A stretch of 64,000 nt of DNA from Ziziphus jujuba (Eukaryota; Streptophyta; Magnoliopsida; Rosales; Rhamnaceae), in contig NC_083383.1 of assembly GCF_031755915.1 (NCBI RefSeq), positions 1,058,001-1,122,000 on the forward strand, in the 5' to 3' direction. The position numbers were made by a program, and so were the translations under genes. Below, one piece after another: positions 37,488 through 49,223 of the stretch. Below the pieces are notes generated by a model. It saw only the letters and a list, made by a program, of their open reading frames with translations. It made no database searches and was not told where the DNA came from. Position 1 is the stretch's first letter; the number at the start of each line of letters is the position of its first letter.

Positions 37488-40159
37488 ATGGAAGGTGGGA
37501 TAAGGTGCTCAACGAACTATGTTCCTCTGTCTCCAATTAGCTTCTTGGAGCGATCGGCGATTGTTTACAGAGACAGAACCTCCGTCGTCTACGGAAGTGT
37601 CCGTTTCACATGGCGCCAGACGCTTGAACGGTGCAAAAGACTTGCTTCCGCTCTTGTTCAATTGGGAATTTCTCCTGGAGATGTGGTAACTACTTTCATC
37701 TTTATCTTTTCGCTCACCAAATCCAATTACCTAACCAAGCGCTAAAAGCTAATAAGCCAATGTTTTTTAAGCTTTGGCTTTTGGGAGAGATTGATTCTTG
37801 AACTTGGGTCTTAATACCTTCCTAGTTATGTATTGTAATTTCATGCAAAATCGTTATTCAGCAACCAAAATAACTCAGAAAGAATAATCAATAAACATAG
37901 TGGTAACCTCCGTTTCTGTTTCTTCGTTAATTTGTCAATGATTTTAATCCTCTTTGGATGTTCAAAGTCTTTTTTTATTTTTGTTTTTTTTTTTTTTTAA
38001 ATTTATTTTTATCTTTTGATCGAGAATATTCAAAGTCTTGGACATATACTTCATTGGTTGACATTTTCGTAATAGAGGAGTCTAGTTGTTCTATTTGATG
38101 ACCGATTACTTGGGGGCACTTCTGCTATGCTAGAAATGGTGACCAAACCATTCCACAATATTAGCCAAGGACATGGCTTTGGTTTACGTGGACCTTTAAG
38201 AAAAAAGTGGGAATTCCGTAGTTGTCTATGAAATGAATTTTCTAAAAACACTGCGGCGTCGCTTTAAAAGGTTGCCTCTCCCTTTGTCAACAAATTGAAT
38301 GATCCATGACCCCAAATTATAAATGGTTTATGGGTCAGCAGCTTTGTTAATTAATCTGGATTAGAGAAAACACTGTACCTCCCTTTGTAAAATAGAAGCA
38401 TTTTCATTTTAGGTTCACTGGACTTTTGCTATGTAGTTGCGTTATTCATCCAGTGAATAAATTTCGTAGTGTGTCAACTGTAAACATAATAATGATGGGA
38501 CAGAATACCAAAACATTTTGTTTCATCAGTGATTTTTTTTAATAATTTTACGTGCTTGATAGCTTGCTTTCCCCCTTAAATTCTTTTCTTTATCTATGTA
38601 ATGGTGAAAGCTTTTCTTTTCTTTATTAAGCTTTTCTTAATTTTTGAGTCCTTAAAAGAAAATTATTCCTCATTTATTTTTATAAATACGTTGGGCAGGT
38701 TGCTGCATTGGCTCCAAATATTCCAGCAATGTATGAGCTACATTTTGGTGTTCCAATGGCAGGGGCAGTTCTCTGTACGCTTAACACACGCCTTGATTCT
38801 GCAATGATATCAGTATTACTGAAACATTCAGAGGCTAAAATCATATTTGTGGACTACCAATTAATCCATGTTGCCCAGGGAGCAATTGATATATTATCAA
38901 AGACGAGGACCAATTTACCTCTTCTAGTAGTAATTCAGGAATTGGATCAACCGTCTCCTGATGTCAGCAGATCTAGGGACTTTGAATATGAGAGTCTATT
39001 AGCAAGGGAAAGAGTGGATTTTGAGGTCAGACGTCCAAAAGATGAATGGGATCCTATTTCACTCAACTACACTTCAGGCACCACATCAAACCCGAAGGGT
39101 GTCATATATAGCCATAGAGGTGCTTATCTCAATTCTCTAGCAACAATTCTTTTCAATGAGATGCTCTCAATGCCTGTGTATTTATGGTGTGTTCCCATGT
39201 TTCACTGCAATGGTTGGTGTCTCCCTTGGGGAGTGGCTGCTCAGGGGGGCACAAATGTCTGCCAAAGGAATGTTACTGCGAAAGGAATATTTGACCAAAT
39301 TTCTCAGCATAAAGTGACCCACATGGGTGGTGCTCCAACAGTTTTGAATATGATTATAAATGCACCAGAAAATGACCGGAAGCCACTTCCAGGAAAGGTG
39401 ACAGTTATGACAGGAGGTGCTCCACCACCGTCACAAGTACTTTTCAAGATGGAGGAACTAGGATTTGGTGTAATTCACTCATATGGTTTGACAGAAACTT
39501 ATGGTCCTGGAACAATATGCACTTGGAAGCCTGAATGGGACTCTCTGTCTCGTGAATCGCAGGCAAAGCTCAAAGCCAGACAGGGGTTACAACATATTGG
39601 CATGGAGGAATTAGATGTAAAAGACCCTGTTACCCTAAAGAGTGTGCCACCTGATGCCAAAACCATGGGTGAGGTTATGTTTAGAGGGAATACTGTGATG
39701 AATGGATATTTGAAAGATGTTAAAGCAACAAAAGATGCCTTTAATGGTGGATGGCTGCGAAGTGGGGACTTGGGGGTGAAACATCCAGATGGTTACATTG
39801 AACTAAAGGACCGTTTGAAGGATATTATCATTTCTGGAGGTGAAAATATTAGCACAATTGAGGTGGAATCTGTGCTCTATACTCATCCAGCAGTTCTTGA
39901 AGCAGCGATTGTAGGACGACCTGATGATTATTGGGGCGAGACGCCCTGTGCATTTGTGAAGCTGAAGGATGAGTTCAACACCTGTGCAGAGGAGATCATC
40001 AATTTCTGTAGGAGTCATTTGCCACATTACATGGCTCCTCGAACTGTTGTTTTCGATGATCTGCCAAAGACTGCAACTGGGAAGGTTCAAAAGTATGTTT
40101 TGAGGCAGAAAGCTAAAGCCATGGGAAGCCTTTCCAAAAAGAGTAAGAGCAAACTGTAA
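37488..40159 (+). CDS. Acyl-activating enzyme (acyl-CoA synthetase), peroxisomal
   Basis: This ANL-superfamily ligase activates a carboxylic acid with ATP and joins it to CoA. Two exons (37488-37685 and 38699-40159) join in frame to 552 aa. The P-loop-like AMP-binding motif [12 protein letters not shown] starts at residue 190. It is followed by MTGGAPPP, the YGLTETYG motif, GWLRSGDLG, the hinge region around [14 protein letters not shown], and the C-terminal lysine motif [10 protein letters not shown]. The protein ends in SKL, the standard PTS1 signal, so the peroxisome is expected. It belongs to the plant group containing AAE1, AAE5, AAE7 and AAE11, which act on short- or medium-chain acids; the substrate cannot be read from sequence. 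The 1 kb intron has no other gene. It is the first of three co-oriented metabolic genes. Confidence 0.93.
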
Positions 40160-41095
40160 GGCACCTATAACAATGATTGTTACTGGAATGATGCATTTCC
40201 TGTGTCCTAGAAATACCATGAACATATATTTTTAGAAGCTCATGTAGCCATGCGCAAAGTAAATAATTCTTTTTCTTTTCTGGTAAACTTGATGGACTTG
40301 AATTGTAATTATGGTGTGTTTTATAATAGATTCGTTGGAGTCTAGCACAGTTGTTGACTTGCACTGTCAAGGAAATTATTACCTATACATACATACATAC
40401 ATACATATATATTTGTTTCTTTTTGAACAAACCTATTAATTATGTCCATAAAACGATAGAGCAAGTCATTTTGTTTAATCGATGTGCACTCTTCTGGGCC
40501 AACTGAGACGGGATCCAGCCCATTGAAACCGAAATCTATTATTGGGTCTGGGTTCACTGATAGGCCCATTTTTCCTTGTTAGCCAAATGTGAAGGCAGAA
40601 GCGCCAAAATAGGGCGGTTGAGCAATTTCTGTTTACAAGCATGAGATATCAAAAGGATTTAAATAATATATTGCAGATGATCATTCAATTCAAAGTCCCA
40701 AAAAACCTATGCAGATGTTTCCATATGGACTTCAGCTTTAAGCTGTTGAGCATGCTGTTTATATTCTCTTTATTTTTCCTTCATTTCAAAAATGGGTTAA
40801 TTTTGCTGACGGTGTAATTATTCGCTTTTTACTTCAATTTTAGAGCGCTAAAGATTTTGCAATCCCTTCCGCTTTGCTTTTTGTCCTCTTCTTCTTAAGC
40901 TTGGACAACAAAAATTGGTATGGGTAATTTTGCCTTTTCCATCTACTGCCCCATCTGTTACTGAAGGAGCATTAAGTGCCAAAATCAGAGCCCTATAAAA
41001 ACTGGCTCGCTTGGGAAATGTAGAAAATGAAGTAAACCCAATTGAATATTGAACTGTTACTGACTCCAAATCTCATCCTTTTGAGTACTTGGAAA
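40160..41095. other. Intergenic between acyl-activating enzyme and FMO genes
   Basis: It contains the 3'UTR of the left gene, a CATA microsatellite (40386-40407) and the FMO promoter. No other gene is seen. Confidence 0.65.
40386..40407. repeat. (ATAC)n microsatellite
   Basis: Five ATAC/CATA units lie about 230 bp after the acyl-activating enzyme stop. Confidence 0.85.
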
Positions 41096-43089
41096 ATGGA
41101 AAAGAGAAAAATTGCAATAATCGGTGCAGGAATCAGTGGCCTAGTTGCATGCAGACACACCATGGAGAAAGGTTTCAGCCCAATAGTGTTAGAGGCTAAG
41201 AGCGGCATAGGAGGAGTTTGGTCCAAAACCATTGAGTCCACCAAACTCCAGACCCCTAAAAGCTTTTTCCAGTTCTCTGATTTTGCATGGCCACCGTCGG
41301 TGACAGAGACCTTCCCTGATCACAATCAGGTATTGGAGTACCTAAAATCCTATGCTACGCACTTCAACCTCCTCCCTATGATCAAATTCAACACCGAAGT
41401 CATTGATATTGACTATTTCATGCTGCAGTCCGAGGAGGACATGGTTTCTTGGGATTTGTGGGATGGCTCTGGGGAGCCCTTCTCACCTTCTGGGAAGTGG
41501 AATATCACTCTACAGGATGCAGGCGACCCATGCGCTCCAACTGAGGTAAAAAACACAAAAACAGAACCACTGTTTTAGTTTTAATTTCTCTCTTATGAGA
41601 TAATATAAACAGTGATTATTAGTAAATGTAATTTGTAGGTATACCAAGTGGATTTTGTTATCCTATGCACAGGAAGGTACAGTGATTTGCCAAACATGCC
41701 AGCTTTTCCCATGGACAGAGGGCCTCATGTATTCGATGGCGTGGTCATGCATTCAATGGACTATGCTGCGATGGAAGATGACCACGCGGCTGAATTCATC
41801 AAAGGGAAGCTTGTTACTGTCGTTGGATTTCAGAAATCAGCGGTGGATTTGGCAGCACAAGTTGCTAAAACAAATGGTATATATATATATATATATTACA
41901 AATATCTATCGGTCATATCGTGACTAAACTAATCATAAGCAACTTCCCTTTTTTATTTTATTTTTTTATTTAAAACAAACTATATATATATATAATAAAA
42001 CTATCCATTTTTGTTTGTAGGACCAAGTAAGCCGTGTACTCTTCTATTCAGGACAGCGCATTATACAGTTCCTGATCATTTGGTCACACGTATCTTCCAA
42101 AGCCTAAATCGGTTCGCAGAATTTATGGTCCACAAGCCCAGTGAAGGATTTTTCGTGTGGCTCTTGGCTTTTGTTCTTTCTCCTTTGGTAATTCTTTCTT
42201 TCTACTATAATTTAATACGTGTTGGACAAATAATGGAAACCGTTATATCCTGTAGAACAACAAGCATATGTGACTAACCCATATTATATCCGAAACGTTT
42301 ATTTCAGCTCTGGTTATTTTCGAAATTGGTGGAGATCTATCTCAGATTGTTGTATCCTTTGAAGAAATACAATATGGTCCCGATCCATAGCTTTCTAGAC
42401 CAAATTTCCCCATGTAAGTTCATGGCCGAGCCGGCTAATTTCTACGACAGAGTAAAACAAGGAAGCCTAATCCCAAAGAAGTCGCGGAGCTTTTGCTTTT
42501 GTAAAAATGGGTTGATTTTAGATGACGAAGCCACGCCTTTAGCGACAGATATTGTCATCTTTGCTACTGGATATAAAAGTGATGAGAAGCTAAAGAATAT
42601 CTTTGCTTCAACTTATTTCCAACAATGCATAATTGGGTCATCAGCTCCCTTTTACAGGCACTAAATCTCATTTATACATATTTTGTCTTTTTAGACTTTG
42701 GTTTGGCATTTAATCTACCTCAATAAAGCTTCCGTATTTTCAGGGAATGCATTCATCCACTGATTCCAAATCTAGCTATACTTGGATACGCTGAAACTGG
42801 ATCCAACTTATTTAGCACAGAAACGAGAAGCAAGTGGGTAGCACATTTTCTTGCAGGAAATTTCAAGTTACCAACCATAAGAGAGATGGAAGACGATGTA
42901 AACAACTGGAAAAATTGCATGCAAAGGTTTGCTGGTATGAACTATAGGAGACATTGTGTAAGCGTTTTGCTGCAAATCTACTTTAATGATCTATTGTGCA
43001 AGGACATGGGATTCAAGCCAAGACGAAAAAATTGGTTTTTGGCTGAGCTATTCGCTCCTTACATTCCTATGGATTACAAAAAGCTATAA
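41096..43089 (+). CDS. Flavin-containing monooxygenase, plant FMO1-like
   Basis: This FAD/NADPH monooxygenase oxidises N or S atoms of small molecules. Five exons join in frame to 516 aa: 41096-41545, 41639-41876, 42021-42187, 42308-42657 and 42744-43089. The FAD motif [12 protein letters not shown] begins near residue 6. The FMO signature is [12 protein letters not shown] (FxGxxxHxxxY form), the NADPH site reads [12 protein letters not shown] as in FMO1, and IFATGYKSD is the FATGY motif. A C-terminal block ([12 protein letters not shown], then RRHCVS and CKDMGF) matches FMO1. Arabidopsis FMO1 (530 aa) hydroxylates pipecolic acid in systemic immunity; this copy may have another substrate. Intron 4 starts with GC instead of GT, the only non-GT donor in the window's models. 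The start is the ATG giving [12 protein letters not shown]. It lies between genes for acyl-CoA formation and use. Confidence 0.88.
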
Positions 43090-43911
43090 GTCGGCTTATT
43101 TAGCTGCTAGCACGCAGTTCCAACTTCTTAAGCAGTGAAGGATTTACTTGACATCTATTGCTTATAAAAATCATCTTACATTTTACTTCTGATATTTAAA
43201 TAGATTTCTTTTTAGGGTAAAAATCGGAGTAAAATGCTTGGCTTTTTGGCTCAATAGAAAGAGACAAATATAGGGGAAAGCGCAATCTTTGAAGTACACA
43301 AGATGCGGTTGCTACTGTAAGTAAGTAAGTCGTTTTTGTTTTTGTTTTTGTTTTGTTGTTTTTCGGCTGGTAAGAGTTAGTAAGTCAATTCTAGCTCTTG
43401 ATGGTTTATTAAAGAGTCTATATCATCTCTAACGAACTGAAGCCCTGAGCAAGATCGTGGAGGGAATAGTGCCAAGTCGGCAACTTTTTGATTTTCTCAA
43501 TTTACTTATTGGGTTTTTTGATTGATTTAGTGTTCCCAAAAAACATTTTTTAACGAAAAGTTGGTTTCAAGCCCGTCAATTCTTATGTTTCAAGTAATAA
43601 AAAAACCGTTTTTAGAGCATGGATATCTAAGCGAAGGCACCTCACGACATGCTTTTCGTCGACTGAATTCTCACTATATAAACTACCCTTTGGAATTATC
43701 ACTCCAGAATAATTAGAGGAGAATGAAATCCTTAGAAAGATTCCTCTTCGCCGAAAACTAGTAACGAGACAGGAGTATCAATGTTTATCTAACTATATGC
43801 CTCCACTGGCTTATAAAAAATCAATCTAACTTTTGTGTTCGACAATGTATTAAGTTGAGAGAAAAAATCATATCCGATCAGTATATATATATATATATAT
43901 ATAAGTGGAGA
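43090..43911. other. Intergenic between FMO and BAHD genes
   Basis: About 820 bp with the FMO 3'UTR and the BAHD promoter. A TA microsatellite (43882-43903) lies just before the BAHD ATG, in or next to its leader. No other gene is seen. Confidence 0.65.
43882..43903. repeat. (TA)n microsatellite just before the BAHD start
   Basis: About eleven TA units end nine bases before the ATG. The frame stays open through it, which wrongly extends the ORF upstream. Confidence 0.85.
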
Positions 43912-45277
43912 ATGGAAGTAGAAATTATTTCCAAAGAGAGCATTAAACCATCTTCGCCAACACCTTGTCATCTCAGAATTTTCAAGCTTTCTGTTTTGGA
44001 CCAGCTGATTCCTGCTCCTTATGCTCCAATTATCCTCTTCTATCCTTCAGGTCTTGTTGACGTTCCAAAGAAGTTAGAATCCCTAAAGAAATCTTTATCA
44101 AACACCTTAACCCGGTTCTACCCACTGGCTGGAGAGATCAAAGACGACCTCTCCATCGATTGCAACGACCAAGGTGCTCATTATGTAGAAGCCACAGTCC
44201 ACTGTCCTCTCCGTCAGTTTCTTTCCAAACCGGATCTCTTATTGCTCCATCGATTCCTTCCTTGCGAACTCGTGTTGAAGGAATCCGACACGAGAACTAA
44301 TTACGTGACGAACATTCAAATAAATGTCTTTGAGTGTGGAGGAATTGCAGTTGGAATATGCATTTCCCATAAGATCCTTGACGGTTCTGCTTTGAGCACC
44401 TTTCTCAAAGCCTGGGCTTCCACAGCTGGCTGCTGCAAACAAGAAATAGTACAACAACCCAATTTCCAGGAGGCGACGAATTCCCTATTCCCTACAAACG
44501 ATCTATTGCTCAGAGACACGTCAATTGTTATGTTCGATTCCTTGTTCAGGAAAGGCAAATGCGTCACCAAGAGATTTGTGTTTGATGCTTCCGCCATATC
44601 CATTCTCAAAGCTCGAGCAAGCAGCGAGCGCGTGCAACAACCTACGCGTATTGAGGCGGTCTCGGGTTTCATATGGCAATGCGCCATAGCTGCCTCTAAA
44701 GTGAAACACGGTTCCCCTTGGCCAAGGCCGTCCTTGGTGACCCATCTGGTGAACCTGCGCAGAAGGGTTGCACCGCCATTATCAGATTCAGAGTATTCCA
44801 TTGGAAATCTGCTCTGGATAGCGGCCGCGAAGTCCCCGTCGGCGTCGGCGGAAGATGATGAGGAAGGAATGAGAGGCCTGGTGAGTGAGCTGAGGGATGC
44901 GTTGTCAAAGGTTGACTCCGAATATGTAAAAAGGCTGCGAGGTGAGGAAGGGAACAGTGTGATGTGCGAGTGTCTAAAGGAAATAGGAGAGGAGGGGTCC
45001 AAAGGGGGGAGTGGATTGTTTAGGGTTCAGCAGTTGGTGTAATCTTGGGTTCTATGAAACAGATTTCGGGTGGGGGAAGCCTGTGTGGGTGAGCAGCGTT
45101 GGCTCAAGTGGGTCGGTGTTCATGAACCTTGTGATTTTGGTGGAAACAAGGTTGGGTGATGGCATTGAAGCGTGGGTGAGCTTGGACGAGCACGACATGG
45201 CTCTTCTAGAATGCAACCAGGAGCTCCTCAACTTCGTTTCGATGGATCCCAGCCCTTTTAGCTTGTTTTGTTTCTAG
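43912..45277 (+). pseudogene. BAHD acyltransferase with a one-base frameshift
   Basis: BAHD enzymes move an acyl group from acyl-CoA to an alcohol or amine in the cytosol. The gene is a single exon. Frame one runs from ATG 43912 (MEVEIISKESIKPSSPTP) to a stop at 45040-45042, giving 376 aa. It includes the catalytic HKILD motif (H153, D157). The second signature, DFGWG, lies at about 45062-45076 in another frame that continues to the stop at 45275-45277 and reads FSSWC, then YETDFGWGKPVW, as in the family. The break is at or near the G6 run at 45004-45009. One G fewer would give a normal length of about 454 aa. It resembles the vinorine synthase-like clade. The rest of the sequence is undamaged, so this is either a very young pseudogene, a strain-specific allele or an assembly error at a homopolymer. 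The start upstream of 43912 is rejected as a microsatellite artefact. Confidence 0.85.
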
Positions 45278-46600
45278 CCAATAATAGTAGTTCCGTTTCG
45301 TTTATTTATATCGGCTGATTCATTGGGTTGTCCTCTTGCAATATCATTGTTTTGTTTATAAATATTGAAGATAAATTGAAATTTAGAAAAATAACAATAA
45401 AATTTTAAAAAACCGCTGGAAACAGAGACCGGGTTTATGACGAGAGTCCAAAGATATGCGCCTATACCGTTCAATTTGGGGGTAACAAGGGCGTGTTTCT
45501 TGTGGGCTCAGGCCCAGATTCCATAGACCATATACAATCCGGTTCCTTATTGGTTTTGAAGTAATGATCAAAGAGAAAATGCAAGTATTAAGGAAGATAG
45601 ACAAGTGCAATAAATTAATACTTGGTTTGTAAAACATATTATATATTTTTGTTAAATCTAGTTCTTCGTTAGAGTTTATGTCTGATTTTTGCTTGGCAAG
45701 TTGATCCATTGTTCTCTTCCATGTCAATTGGTCCGATCTACAAGAGCCATTTTAGATCGCCACTAAGTTAGGACCAAAACGTGGTGTTTGTCAAATTTCT
45801 TCGGTAGCAGAGTCAACACTCTAAAATAACAGTTAACCCCTAACGGAGAAAATATGAGGTTGTCTTGCGTTCACTAGTCACTTTTTTTAAGTCTCTAAGT
45901 GAATATTTAATTTATAATTCACAATAAAAATTTTATTCTTCACACCATCAGAGTCCAACCTCAGGGAATCTCTCTAATATTATAATGCAATGTGTTTATC
46001 GTTATTATTTACCCTGCTTGACAAACAGATCCACGGCCGCCCCAAAAAATGGAATTTATGCGCAGATGACAGGGACAGCAGAGGAACAAATGTGGATACA
46101 TATTTCATATTTGTGAATTGTAATGCACTGATGCCGTTAGACCCATTCCATGTTCAAAATTCATTATGATGTAGGACCATGCTAATCCATTTATTTGATG
46201 CGATTTGGCGGGCAACGAACAGTTGAACTCTGCCACCGTCGGATGAAATGATCAAGACCGTAGAACGTGAGGAAAATAAAATTACCAGACAAACTGACAA
46301 AATAGAAAGAAAGAGCTTTCAATTATTTATTTATTTATTTATTTTTTTTTTTTTCACACGGCTACACGCTGAAGCATGGTGATTGGACCAAGGGCAGCCA
46401 GAAAAGCAAATAAACACACGTAAATATCAGAATCTAAAATTGGAATTGATAAAAAAAAAATAAAAAAATAAAAAAAGAAAAAAAAATAGAATAACAATAA
46501 ATTAAAATAAAAAAATAAAGAGTGAACGAAAGAAAAGCGAACAAAGAGAAACTTCTTTATTGGTCTGGTCTTGGTCTTTTTCGTTTGTCTGGCGATTGGC
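45278..46600. other. Intergenic between BAHD and carboxypeptidase genes
   Basis: 1.3 kb without a recognisable gene. It is AT-rich, with a T-run at 46340 and an A-rich stretch at 46450-46520 just before the carboxypeptidase leader. Confidence 0.65.
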
Positions 46601-49187
46601 ATGGGTCGTCTCTGTTCTCGCTCATCCGTGTTATCAGTCGGCTTCTGTTTCTTTGCCTGTTTGCAAGTTTTCTTCGTCGTCAATGCCAAAACCAATCTGC
46701 CTTCTTCGCCTTCTTTGACGCCCATCAATCATGATCTCTATCATTCCTCGTAATTTCTTTTTTAATCGAATACTTCTTTGTAAATTCTTATCTTTTATTT
46801 TTAACAATCCTTTATCTAGATTTGAACAATTCTTTGATGAATTAGGTTGATTGGCTGCTAAAACTTCGTTATTTTTTTGTTAACTCCGATCAAATCTAAA
46901 ATTTGAACAAGTTGTTTTGAGTTTTTTATTTTTTATATTTTAATTTATTGCTATGGATTATGTTGATGGGCTGCTAAAAGTTCGCTATTTTTTTGTTAAC
47001 TCCGTTCAAATCTTGGATATGAATAAAATTTGAACAAGTTGTTTTCAGTTTTTTATTTTTTATTTTTAAATTTTTTTTTTTAATTTATTGCTATGGGTAT
47101 TACGTTGAGGTGATCGTTATGCTGCACATAATAGTTGCATTAATGGATTCCATCCCGTTTAAATCCAAGCTTCGTATGGTTACTGAGAAATCATAGGAAA
47201 TTGAAAACCCACGTGTAAAAATATGGATTAACCTTAGTACGACTAACTTGTCTGTTTCCCATGATACATTTTCGATGTTATTTGTGACGCGAATTTATGG
47301 TTCCTTTTATTATTGTGTGGGATTTTGCAGTGGAGATTTGAAGAGAGAGATAAAGACATTGGTCAATCGTCACCCAGACAAATTCACTGTAGGTCGATTG
47401 TCTATGGATTTTGTGAATTAGTCACTATTCTTGAATTTAATTTCTAATCCTTGTTGTCCTGTACAGTTTGAAACAATTAAATCTGGAAACAAGGGCTATC
47501 ACGCGGAGGTTGGAGTAGTTACTTATTGCCGTAGAAGGCAAGAGATTGATGACAGGTCAAAGTTTCGGATCCTTCTCGTAAGTTCTCTAAGATTTTATGT
47601 GTTTGTCATTGTGTGGTAAATATTTAGTCAGGATCAAGGATTTACATCATCAGGAAATTAGCTGTAAGCAGACCTTATATTTTGTCTGACTGTTAGAAAG
47701 CTTAAGACATAACTTCCCATTAACATGTAAACAAATTTTAGAGAACTTATCATTAGTAGATAGATTGTCACAGATTTGTAATGGCTGGTGTTTTTGACAG
47801 ATGATTCCTTGTCTTCCAGAGTTTTGGGCAGCATGGAAGGGAGCTCATTACATCTGAAGTTGCTTTCCGGCTTCTGTCAATCTTGAGTGAAGAAAAACCC
47901 ACACCCAATTTGGATCCAGCTACCTTAAACAGTACACTTGATAAGATTATCATCAAGGTAAGAGTCCTCCTAAAAAGTATGGATGCAGCTGCAGATTTGC
48001 TTACTATGGGCGGTGTAAATTGTCCACATTCGGCTAATTTAATAACTTGTTATTCACCTTTGTCCTTTTTTTTGCTCCCCACTTCACATAAAAAGTTATT
48101 TTGTTTTTCTAGCTCTGTAGTTTTTCAGTTTTGCGTTCCCTATTTGATTTTTTGAATGAGACGATGTTGAGAGCTGTGCTGTCTAATGATTTGAAGGTGG
48201 TTCCAATGGAAAACCTGAATGGCCGTGAACTTGTTGAAGCAGGAGATCTATGTGAGAGGAGAAATGGTGATGGTTTTCATTCTAATGATTCTAAAAGAAA
48301 TATTAAAGCTCTTTGAAGTGATAAAAATGCTTAAGTTTTTGCCTTGTAACAGGGAGGGGAGTTGATCTCAACAGAAATTGGAGCGTAGATTGGGGCAAAA
48401 AGGAAAAGGTACATTATGCTTAAATAACAGCCCTCTTGTATATGAATTATTTACACTGAAAAAAACTTTTCGCCCCTCTCCAATTACAGGATTATGATCC
48501 ATATGAGGAGTATCCTGGAACTGCAGCATTCAGTGAGCCTGAAACCCAAATTATGCGGAAACTTGCCATATCATTTGATCCACACATATGGGTTAATGTG
48601 CACTCTGGAATGGAGGTAGGCCATACTTTCTGCTCTGGATTCGTGGAAGTGTTTTTGTGGCCTCTTAAAACATCTTCAAATAAAATATTCCGTGTTTTAC
48701 TGAATCTACTTTTCTTTGTATTTACTGAACTGTTAGGTAAAATTTTCTGAATATAGGATTTTGTGTGACACTAGGATCAACAATTTGCTTTGGAATTCTG
48801 TTTATAGTTTTCAAGTTTTAAGGGTATTCCTAGGAACACTAGTTTATATATTGTGAACATGCTTCTTGAGATTGAATCAAGTTTTGTTGAATGGACATGA
48901 GCTGTGTTCGAATGGGGATAGGTGAGATTGGTTATAGAAAATTAAGTATTTCCTCACAAACTTGAGACGAAGGCTAGGCAAGATGTTAATGTCTATGTAT
49001 CAAAAGAAACGTTGTATAGAATTTCCTCCTTCTTATTCTTCTTTCAGGTTTACCTAGAAAAGCAAAAAAGTAAAGAAATTACTTTTACATTTGTGCATGG
49101 TGGTCGGTGTCTTTTCTTCAATATTAACAATTATTAACAAAACTCTTTGATGGGGGTGTTATATAACTTTCATAACTAGTCTTGTTC

Positions 49188-49223
<36 letters not shown>

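Noticed and set aside
43855..43911. Upstream extension of the BAHD frame
   Set aside because: The extra residues are a YIYIYIY translation of a TA microsatellite; family members start at MEVEIISKE.
44316..45002. 228-codon minus-strand ORF
   Set aside because: It is the shadow of the BAHD acyltransferase reading frame; the plus strand carries HKILD and other family motifs.
46354..46728. 124-codon minus-strand ORF
   Set aside because: Low-complexity F/Y-rich translation of an A-rich stretch, overlapping the carboxypeptidase signal-peptide exon.
48101..48196. Longer exon 5 for the carboxypeptidase starting after TTTTTCAG
   Set aside because: Joining at that better-looking acceptor gives an in-frame stop (TGA) given the phase of exon 4. 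The acceptor at 48196 restores the family sequence VVPMENLNGRE.
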